5,301 nucleotides of DNA, from NCBI GenBank assembly GCA_014380605.1, contig JACMJO010000327.1, positions 1-5,301 of the forward strand, written 5' to 3'. Both the position numbers and the translations under genes were made by a program. How positions within the stretch are numbered: position 1 is the stretch's first letter; every line of letters starts with the position of its first letter. This document shows, piece after piece, positions 1-5,301 of this stretch. The DNA is from Fimbriimonadaceae bacterium (GTDB taxonomy: Bacteria > Armatimonadota > Fimbriimonadia > Fimbriimonadales > Fimbriimonadaceae). The notes under the pieces are model-generated. The model was not told the DNA's origin and did not search any database. It was given only the letters and a program-made list of their open reading frames with translations.

Positions 1-1
1 C

Positions 2-1750
2 GGCGACGTGCGGCCGCGGCTGTCCGAGCGATTGGCGGACTCGTTCGTTCACGCCAGCCCCGCCGCCAAGCTCCAAGCCGACAAAGACAAGCGCATGGCC
101 TGGTTCCGGGAAGCCAAGTTCGGGATGTTCATCCACTGGGGCCTCTATGCCGTGCCCGCCGGCGTTTGGAACGGGAAGAACATCAACGGTGCAGGCGAGT
201 GGATTCTTAACACCGCTCAAATCAAAGTCGCCGACTACGAGCCCTTGATCAAGCAGTTCAACCCGGTCAAGTACGACGCCAAGGAGTGGGTGCGGATCGC
301 CAAAGACGCGGGGATGAAGTACATCGTTATCACCAGCAAGCACCATGAGGGCTTTGGGCTTTGGGACTCCAAACTGACCGATTGGGATATCGCCAGCACT
401 CCTTACAAGAAGGATTTGCTGAAGCAACTCGCCCAAGCCTGCAAAGAGGCGGGAATCAAGCTCTGCTTCTACCACTCGATCATGGATTGGCACCACCCGG
501 ACTACCTTCCTCGCCGAGGCTGGGACCCGAGGCCCGATGTCAAAGCAAACTTCCCCCGATACGTCGAGTACATGAAGGGACAACTCAAGGAACTGCTTAC
601 TAACTACGGCGACATCGGCATTCTCTGGTTCGATGGCGAGTGGGAGTCCACGTGGACCCATGAGCAAGGCAAGGACCTCTACTCCTACATCCGCAAGCTC
701 CAGCCCAACATCATCATCAACAATCGCGTTGACAAGGGTCGGTCGGGAATGGCGGGAATGACCCAGGGCGAGCAATTCAAGGGCGATTACGGGACCCCCG
801 AGCAGGAGATTCCGGCGAACGGGTTTGGACCAGGTGTGGACTGGGAGTCGTGCATGACCATGAACGACACTTGGGGCTACTCATCACACGACCTGAACTG
901 GAAGTCATCCGCCAAGCTTGTCCAGAACCTGATCGACTGCGTTTCCAAGGGCGGCAATTACTTGCTAAACGTGGGTCCGACGGCAGAGGGATTGATCCCA
1001 GCCGCGAGCGTTCAAAGGTTGGCGGAAGTCGGGCGGTGGATGAAGGCAAACGGCGAGTCGATCTACGGAGCTCAGGCAAGTCCATTCCCTAGACAGCTCC
1101 CCTGGGGTCGGGTCACTCGAAAGGGCAACACCCTCTACCTGCACGTGTTCGATCCCAAGCCCGGGCAAACGCTTGATCAGCCGGGCCTCCAAACCAAGAT
1201 AATCGGGATCATCCGACAACCCGGAACCTTCTTGACAGCTAAGCTGCCTAGTCCAGCCGCAGTCGTCGTTCCCGATTGGAAACCCATAGTTCCTGGCATG
1301 CCTCTGGTGCTTGCCATCACTCTTGACGGTGAGCCCAAGATTGTGAAAGTTCTGCCCAAACAGAACCCAGACCGCTCGATCGACCTCAAGGCAATCGACG
1401 CCGCCGTCACGGGCCATGCCGGATACGAAGCCGACAAGGACTGCATCGGCTTCTGGACCAACCAGGCGGACACAGTCGAGTGGGAGTTTGAAGCCGTCCG
1501 AGGCGAAGTGAACGTGGAGATCGAACTGGCCGCCGCAGACGATTCCGCAGGCGCTCAGTTTGAAATTCTAATCTCTGGCCAAACCCTGAAAGGCACCGTT
1601 CCCAATACCGGCAGCTGGTCCACTTTCAAGAAGATAGATCTGGGCAAAGTCTCAATCGTGGCTCCTGGAAAGACCAAGCTGGTTGTGAAACCTTTGAGCA
1701 AACCAGGCTTAGGAGTCATGAATCTGAGGGCGATCAGACTGAGAGGTTAA
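2..1750 (+). CDS. Alpha-L-fucosidase, glycoside hydrolase family 29, 5'-partial
   Basis: Retaining exo-glycosidase that releases L-fucose from glycans. Numbering from the GTG at position 8, the (beta/alpha)8 catalytic domain spans about residues 28-355. It shows the GH29 landmarks KFGMFIHWG (37-45), GEW (63-65), KHHEGF (111-116), FYHSIMDWHHPDY (154-166) and ILWFDGEW (205-212); D209 is the expected nucleophile. E280 in WESCMTMNDTWGY is the likely acid/base, judged by position only. A small beta-domain follows (about 356-450), then an extra beta-rich module (about 455-580) containing GFWTNQADTVEWEF, TGSWSTF and the ending MNLRAIRLRG, similar to C-terminal carbohydrate-binding-like modules of other bacterial fucosidases. 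The frame is open to the left edge with no stop, and the GTG at 8 has no Shine-Dalgarno, so the real start and any signal peptide lie upstream. Family assignment is secure; linkage preference and cellular location cannot be read here. The gene converges on aroF across a hairpin. Confidence 0.95.
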   Translation, partial: GDVRPRLSERLADSFVHASPAAKLQADKDKRMAWFREAKFGMFIHWGLYAVPAGVWNGKNINGAGEWILNTAQIKVADYEPLIKQFNPVKYDAKEWVRIAKDAGMKYIVITSKHHEGFGLWDSKLTDWDIASTPYKKDLLKQLAQACKEAGIKLCFYHSIMDWHHPDYLPRRGWDPRPDVKANFPRYVEYMKGQLKELLTNYGDIGILWFDGEWESTWTHEQGKDLYSYIRKLQPNIIINNRVDKGRSGMAGMTQGEQFKGDYGTPEQEIPANGFGPGVDWESCMTMNDTWGYSSHDLNWKSSAKLVQNLIDCVSKGGNYLLNVGPTAEGLIPAASVQRLAEVGRWMKANGESIYGAQASPFPRQLPWGRVTRKGNTLYLHVFDPKPGQTLDQPGLQTKIIGIIRQPGTFLTAKLPSPAAVVVPDWKPIVPGMPLVLAITLDGEPKIVKVLPKQNPDRSIDLKAIDAAVTGHAGYEADKDCIGFWTNQADTVEWEFEAVRGEVNVEIELAAADDSAGAQFEILISGQTLKGTVPNTGSWSTFKKIDLGKVSIVAPGKTKLVVKPLSKPGLGVMNLRAIRLRG

Positions 1751-1775
1751 CTGCCACACTAGGTTCCTCAGATAC

Positions 1776-1805
1776 AAATCCCAGGTTCCTGGGAACCTGG
1801 GATTT
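1776..1805. terminator. Perfect inverted repeat, probable bidirectional terminator
   Basis: AAATCCCAGGTTC (1776-1788) pairs without mismatch with GAACCTGGGATTT (1793-1805) around the 4-nt loop CTGG. It fills the centre of the gap between convergent genes, 25 nt after the fucosidase stop and 7 nt after the aroF stop. The stem has A/T pairs at its base, giving UUU at the 3' foot of the hairpin on either strand. No long U-run follows on either side, so intrinsic termination is likely but not ideal by the classical model. It could also serve as a 3' mRNA-stabilising stem-loop. Confidence 0.8.
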
Positions 1806-1812
1806 ACCTATC

Positions 1813-2850
1813 TCAGACTCTAACTGGAATTCCCAGACTCCTGCCCACTGCTTCAGCAACCTGGCCAAGCTCTGGCATCAACTTCTCGTAAGCTTTGATA
1901 TCGATGCTCTGGACGCCATCCTTGATCGCCTTGTCCGGATTCGGGTGAACCTCTACCAGCAGGCCATCCGCTCCGCAGGCGATCGCGGCTTTGCTCATCG
2001 GAGGCACAAGTTCCCTTCGCCCGGTTCCCTGAGAAGGATCGACGATCACGGGAAGGTGGGTCAACGACGCTAAGGCTGGTACCGAGGAGAGGTCCAAGGT
2101 ATTGCGGGTGTGGGTCTCAAATGTGCGGATGCCCCGCTCGCAGAGAATGATGCGCTCGTTCCCCGCGCTTGCGATGTACTCCGCCGCCAGAAGCCACTCT
2201 TCCAACCTCGCGGTCATGCCGCGCTTCAGCAGAACTGGCTTCTTGGACAACCCAACCTCCCTCAGCAGATCGTAGTTCTGAGCGTTGCGGGTACCCACCT
2301 GAAGGATGTCCGCATACTCGCAGACCTCCTCTACTTTCCGAACGTGCATCACCTCGGTGATCACCTTCAAATTGAACCTTCGTCCAGCTTCCTTCAGCAG
2401 TTCAAGGCCAGGCAAGCCCATTCCCTGGAAGCTGTAAGGAGAGGTTGAGGGCTTGTAGGCACCGCCTCGAAGGACCTTCGCACCACCCCGGGCAACCGCC
2501 TCTGCCGTCGTCATCAGCTGAGCCTCGGACTCTACGGTACAGGGCCCGGCCATCATTACGACCTCGTCGCCGCCGATCTTGACTCCATCGACATCGACGA
2601 CCGTCTTTCCGCGCAACTCCTTCGCCACAAACTTGTAGGGCTTGGAGATGAAAACGACATCATCGACTCCATCCAGGCTCCGAAGCTGGTCGGCGGCCTC
2701 CATCTTGTCGTACTCGGGCACGCCGATGGCGCAGACGATGGACTTCTCGACCCCAAAAATCGGGTTGGTTTTATAGCCTAGTTCGATCAATCGGTTCGAT
2801 ACCGCATCCACCTGATCCCGATTCGATCCGGTGCGCATGACGATGATCAT
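1813..2850 (-). CDS. aroF: 3-deoxy-7-phosphoheptulonate (DAHP) synthase, AroF, type I-beta with N-terminal regulatory domain
   Basis: Condenses phosphoenolpyruvate and erythrose 4-phosphate to DAHP, the first step of the cytosolic shikimate pathway. At 345 aa it is close in size to the Thermotoga maritima enzyme. Residues 1-70 form the ferredoxin-like (ACT-like) domain that in this class carries feedback control by Tyr or Phe. Residues 90-340 form the TIM barrel with AGPCTVES (C104), VLRGGAYKPSTSPYSFQG (126-143, K133), QVGTRN (184-189), LLKRGM (207-212) and CERGIRTFE (237-245). Aligned to T. maritima ligands C102, H272, E298 and D309 with a constant offset of 2, metal ligands C104, E300 and D311 are present, but the His is Gln (Q274, in DPSQGTGRREL). 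The ATG overlaps the hisC stop as ATGA; AAGGAA (2862-2867) lies 11 nt upstream. Family call is firm; effect of Q274 on activity is unknown. Confidence 0.95.
   Translation of the reverse strand: MIIVMRTGSNRDQVDAVSNRLIELGYKTNPIFGVEKSIVCAIGVPEYDKMEAADQLRSLDGVDDVVFISKPYKFVAKELRGKTVVDVDGVKIGGDEVVMMAGPCTVESEAQLMTTAEAVARGGAKVLRGGAYKPSTSPYSFQGMGLPGLELLKEAGRRFNLKVITEVMHVRKVEEVCEYADILQVGTRNAQNYDLLREVGLSKKPVLLKRGMTARLEEWLLAAEYIASAGNERIILCERGIRTFETHTRNTLDLSSVPALASLTHLPVIVDPSQGTGRRELVPPMSKAAIACGADGLLVEVHPNPDKAIKDGVQSIDIKAYEKLMPELGQVAEAVGRSLGIPVRV
2847..2850 (-). promoter_or_regulatory. ATGA stop/start overlap coupling hisC to aroF
   Basis: On the minus strand the four bases read ATGA: the aroF ATG (2850-2848) overlaps the hisC TGA (2849-2847). 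This arrangement is typical of translational coupling, in which ribosomes finishing hisC reinitiate at aroF. A purine-rich AAGGAA at 2862-2867 inside the hisC 3' end could support reinitiation, although its 11-nt spacing is somewhat long. Confidence 0.8.
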
Positions 2851-3959
2851 GCGGACACCGGTTCCTTCATTACTTCTTCAATCGCTTCAACGAACAATGA
2901 AATCTCCTCTTCGGTCCCCACGCTGACTCGCAGGCAGGTGGGCGCACCGAGAACGTCGCCAGGCCGGACGATAATGCCTCGCTCCAGCAAAGCCTGGAAG
3001 ACTGGGCGGGCGGGTCTGCCGAGGTCGGCGAAGACGAAGTTCGCAAAGCTCGGGCAGGGCTTGGCGCCAAGTTTTTCAAAGACGCCGGCGAGGGCTTCAA
3101 GGCCTCGCCGGTTGTTCTCCACCGTCCGTCTTACGTGCTCATCGTCTTCGAGAGCGGCGACCCCGGCGACTTGGGCCAGGGAGTTCACGTTGAAAGGCTC
3201 GCGGGCCCGATTGATCGCATCAGCGATCGCGGGGGGCGCGAATCCGTAGCCGAGTCGGATACCCGCAAGGCCATAGGTTTTAGAAAGCGTTCGGAGGCCG
3301 ACTACGTTGCAGCCCGAATTAATGTAGTCGACGGAGTTTGGATAGTCGGGCTGGTCGGCGGCGAATTCAAAGTAGGCCTCGTCTAGAACGACCGTTACAC
3401 CCTCCGGGAGATTCTCCAGGAGGCTATCAACCTCCGATTTGGTGACAAGTGTGCCAGTTGGATTGTTCGGATTGGCGATAAACAGGAGCCGGGTAGAGGG
3501 TGTAACGGCCGCTAACATCGCCGGCAGGTCGTGGCGATAGTCCGGGGTCAAAGGAACCTGAACAAGCCTGCTTCCCGCAAGGTGAGCGGACGCATCGTAA
3601 CGAACGAAAGAGGGATGCCCGACGATGATTTCATCCTCCGGTCCCTCCAAGAAAACCAAACCAAGAAGGTGGATCAGTTCGTCGGAACCATTTCCAACCA
3701 GGACCTGATCGTATGGCACGCCGAACTTGGCGGAGGCCGCCGCTCGGAAGTCATGTGCCGCGCCATCAGGATAGATGTGCGCTTCCTCCGCCGCCTTCTT
3801 CAGGGCGGCGACTGCTTTGGGCGATGGCCCCAGCGGATTCTCGTTGCTCGCAAGCTTGATCACGCGCTCCAGCCCAAGCTCCCGCTTCACCTCGGCAATC
3901 GGCTTGCCGGGCGAGTAAGGCTCCATGCGCAGCACGTTCGGGCGAATCGGGGGAATCAC
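2847..3959 (-). CDS. hisC: Histidinol-phosphate aminotransferase family (HisC), possible aromatic aminotransferase
   Basis: Cytosolic PLP-dependent fold-type I aminotransferase, 370 aa, full length for HisC. Visible motifs are the N-terminal IRPNVLRMEPYSPGKP (5-20), LASNENPLG (36-44), VGNGSDELI (88-96), ANPNNPTG (162-169), LDEAYFEF (192-199), TLSKTYGLAGIRLGYG (224-239) and LRVSVGT (343-349). K227 is the PLP Schiff-base lysine, D193 and Y196 contact the cofactor, and R344 is the expected carboxylate-binding arginine. The start is GTG at 3959; it places the family N-terminus correctly, and the next in-frame candidates (GTG codon 9, ATG codon 12) would cut into it. No Shine-Dalgarno at normal spacing is visible. 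HisC enzymes make histidinol phosphate in histidine synthesis, but several also transaminate prephenate or aromatic keto acids. Coupling to aroF, with no other his gene in view, makes a role in Phe/Tyr synthesis plausible; substrate cannot be settled from motifs. Confidence 0.93.
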   Translation of the reverse strand: MIPPIRPNVLRMEPYSPGKPIAEVKRELGLERVIKLASNENPLGPSPKAVAALKKAAEEAHIYPDGAAHDFRAAASAKFGVPYDQVLVGNGSDELIHLLGLVFLEGPEDEIIVGHPSFVRYDASAHLAGSRLVQVPLTPDYRHDLPAMLAAVTPSTRLLFIANPNNPTGTLVTKSEVDSLLENLPEGVTVVLDEAYFEFAADQPDYPNSVDYINSGCNVVGLRTLSKTYGLAGIRLGYGFAPPAIADAINRAREPFNVNSLAQVAGVAALEDDEHVRRTVENNRRGLEALAGVFEKLGAKPCPSFANFVFADLGRPARPVFQALLERGIIVRPGDVLGAPTCLRVSVGTEEEISLFVEAIEEVMKEPVSA

Positions 3960-3963
3960 ACCT

Positions 3964-3981
3964 AGATTGTGACAGATTGTG
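3964..3981. repeat. Short direct repeat in the regulator-hisC gap
   Basis: AGATTGTG occurs at 3964-3971 and again at 3974-3981, a 10-nt period of about one helical turn. Read in the gene direction the unit is CACAATCT. It nearly fills the 23-bp gap between the regulator stop (3983) and the hisC GTG (3959). CCTAG also flanks it, at 3961-3965 and 3982-3986. A tandem protein-binding site or an extended -10 region is conceivable, but a sequence this short may be chance. Confidence 0.4.
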
Positions 3982-3982
3982 C

Positions 3983-5301
3983 CTAGCTGATCCGTTGCTT
4001 GGTGACGTCCTGGCAGGTTCCCACGAGCCGGACGACCTTGCCATTTTCGAACGTCGTGCTGCCTCGAGCCTGGATGTGCTTCAGCCGATTCCCAAACACG
4101 AGCCGATAGTGAGTGTCTAGAGGCTGCCCGGTCTCGATCGTCTTCCGAATCGAATCCGTATAGCGTTCGTGATCATCAGGGTGGAGAATCTCATAGAACT
4201 CATCCGCATTCATCACGCCTTTTTCGGGCTTTCGTTCAAAGATTCGATACATGCTCTTCGACCAATGAGATCGGTCCTCGCTCAAATCCCAATAGTAGGA
4301 ACCAATCCCCGCGACCTCTTCTGCCTCCTCCAGGAGCCTCTCGCTGTCTCGCAATCGTTGCTCGGTTTCCGATTGCTCGGTGATGTCTTGGACCGTGCCG
4401 ATCAGGCGAACGACCTTCCCATTTTCCGAAACCGGATTCGCAACCGAGTGCACGCGGATCACCTGACCGTCGGGTCGGATGTACCGATATAGCTCATTGA
4501 AAGCCGCACCCCGATCAATGGTCTCGCGAATTGCCTGGCCAACGTGCGGAACGTCTTGAGGATGGATTCTCGTCATGAATTCATCCGAATCAAACCACCC
4601 ATCCTGAGATTCGATCCCAAAAATCTCGAATAGGTTTTCTGACCACCGACCCAGATTCCGTTTGACATCGTATTCATAGGACCCGAGACGAGCGATTCTT
4701 TGAGCTTGGCTGAGGAAAGTCGTTGAGTCCAAAAGCCGGTCCCGCAGAAGTTTGGACTCATGGATATCGGTGCTTGTCCCGTACCACTGGGTGATCCTGC
4801 CGTGCTCGTTCCGAATCGAGGCCGCCCGGTTCATGTGCCACCGATACTCCCCGTCAAATCTGCGAATCCGCACCTCCAACTCGGCAGGAACGTCACCGCT
4901 TGCAAATCGCTTGAGCTCTCGTGAGACTCGACGGATATCTTCGAAGTGAATCGTCCTTTTCCAGGCTCCCTTCAGCGCCTCTTCCTGGCTAAGGCCCGTG
5001 TATTCCAGGAACCTCGCGTTGAAGTAAACCGGTTTGGCCTTGGAGTTTGAAACGAAGACCATTTGGGGCATGGCGTCGGCAAGCTGGTGCCATTGTTTTT
5101 CGCTCGCGCGCAATGCGTTTTCGACCGATTTTCGGCGAAGCATTTCTTGGAGGAGAGCGTCTTTCTCTGTTTCAACGGTCTTCAGGGCCGCCGCGGTGTT
5201 CTTATCGCTGATAGTGGCGATGATCTCGCCCCGGGTTCCGGCCCCAACCTTCTGGCGAATCCGTTGCCAATAGGTGCGGACGGTGTCCGTGCTCAGTCCA
5301 A
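3983..5301 (-). CDS. LuxR-type HTH plus triple-PAS sensory regulator, 5'-partial
   Basis: Probable cytosolic signal-responsive transcription factor. An ATG at 5143 would give 386 aa, but the frame continues without a stop to the right edge, adding 52 codons. Those codons (5299-5210) read like the second half of a LuxR/GerE HTH: LSTDTVRTYWQRIRQK followed by VGAGTRGEIIATI, matching the family pattern of S..TV..H...I..KLG..SR.E..A. A charged helical, probably coiled-coil linker follows (about 5209-5100). Then come three PAS/PAC units, numbered from the 5143 Met: PAS1 about 12-131 (FLEYTG, YRWH, GTSTDIHE), PAS2 about 137-257 (RIHPQD, YRYIRPDG, GTVQDITEQ) and PAS3 about 265-383 (LHPDD, GTCQDVTKQ). 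The protein stops three residues after PAS3, with no HisKA, HATPase, GGDEF, EAL or membrane segment. The HTH would therefore be the only output. PAS ligands are unknown. It lies 23 bp upstream of hisC on the same strand. Confidence 0.87.
   Translation of the reverse strand, partial: GLSTDTVRTYWQRIRQKVGAGTRGEIIATISDKNTAAALKTVETEKDALLQEMLRRKSVENALRASEKQWHQLADAMPQMVFVSNSKAKPVYFNARFLEYTGLSQEEALKGAWKRTIHFEDIRRVSRELKRFASGDVPAELEVRIRRFDGEYRWHMNRAASIRNEHGRITQWYGTSTDIHESKLLRDRLLDSTTFLSQAQRIARLGSYEYDVKRNLGRWSENLFEIFGIESQDGWFDSDEFMTRIHPQDVPHVGQAIRETIDRGAAFNELYRYIRPDGQVIRVHSVANPVSENGKVVRLIGTVQDITEQSETEQRLRDSERLLEEAEEVAGIGSYYWDLSEDRSHWSKSMYRIFERKPEKGVMNADEFYEILHPDDHERYTDSIRKTIETGQPLDTHYRLVFGNRLKHIQARGSTTFENGKVVRLVGTCQDVTKQRIS
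5210..5299 (-). other. Partial LuxR/GerE-type helix-turn-helix at the window edge
   Basis: Thirty in-frame codons upstream of the PAS protein's apparent ATG encode a recognition-helix-like stretch (LSTDTVRTYWQRIRQK) and the following helix (TRGEIIATI). The first half of the domain, normally LT.RE.EVL and the scaffold helix, would lie beyond the right edge. There is no stop between this region and the PAS domains, so it belongs to the same protein. The assignment rests on pattern matching to the LuxR family by eye. Confidence 0.75.

Noticed and set aside
8..10. GTG at 8 as the genuine start of the fucosidase
   Set aside because: The frame is open upstream to the edge (codons GGC GAC precede it) and no Shine-Dalgarno is visible. 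The gene is treated as 5'-partial.
965..1417. 150-codon open frame antisense to the fucosidase
   Set aside because: It lies wholly opposite a well-supported GH29 gene, resembles no family and has low-complexity composition typical of an antisense shadow.
1751..1812. Small RNA or riboswitch in the convergent gap
   Set aside because: Only 62 bp, centred on a simple hairpin between two 3' ends; a terminator explains it.
2110..2448. 112-codon + strand open frame opposite aroF
   Set aside because: Lies opposite the conserved DAHP synthase barrel and has no family features.
3531..3965. 144-codon + strand open frame opposite the 5' half of hisC
   Set aside because: Arg/Gly-rich translation with no recognisable domain, opposite conserved HisC motifs; a shadow frame.
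3983..4100. Regulator gene truncated at its 3' end, having lost a histidine kinase domain
   Set aside because: PAS3 is complete through its PAC motif, the stop follows cleanly, and the next gene begins 23 bp later with no kinase remnant. With an HTH at the N-terminus no kinase is required.
5141..5143. ATG at 5143 as the start of the PAS protein
   Set aside because: The same frame continues without a stop to the window end and encodes a LuxR-like HTH, so this Met is internal.

Overview
This is a moderately GC-rich bacterial chromosomal window with tight gene packing and ordinary housekeeping content. I see no phage, IS, CRISPR array, tRNA or rRNA. The mix suggests an environmental heterotroph: a GH29 fucosidase with an extra C-terminal beta-domain, a Thermotoga-type single-chain DAHP synthase, and a multi-PAS regulator carrying a LuxR-type helix-turn-helix. 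Armatimonadota/Fimbriimonadales or a Planctomycetes-like lineage would fit, but that is an impression from gene style and not a demonstrated assignment.

Layout. On the + strand, the left part (2-1750) is an alpha-L-fucosidase whose reading frame is still open at the left edge, so its N-terminus lies outside the window. It ends against a 62-bp convergent intergenic gap holding a perfect 13-bp-stem hairpin (1776-1805), which probably terminates transcription from both sides. Everything to the right is on the - strand and reads towards that hairpin, in the order PAS/HTH regulator (5301-3983, 5' end outside the window), hisC-type aminotransferase (3959-2847), then DAHP synthase aroF (2850-1813). 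The spacings are 23 bp and a 4-bp ATGA overlap, so the last two, and perhaps all three, form one transcription unit.

How the genes fit together. DAHP synthase commits carbon to the shikimate pathway. HisC-family aminotransferases can act in histidine synthesis and can also transaminate prephenate, phenylpyruvate or 4-hydroxyphenylpyruvate, so the coupled pair looks like an aromatic amino acid module. The regulator just upstream combines a DNA-binding motif with three PAS sensor domains and has no kinase or cyclase output. It may control this module or may simply be a neighbour.

Most notable points: (i) the regulator's frame stays open past its apparent ATG to the right edge and encodes a LuxR/GerE-like HTH there; (ii) the DAHP synthase has Gln at the position of a normally conserved metal-binding His; (iii) a perfect bidirectional hairpin lies between the convergent genes; (iv) hisC starts at GTG with no usable Shine-Dalgarno, preceded by a short direct repeat. 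I did not find convincing evidence of a wholly new system.
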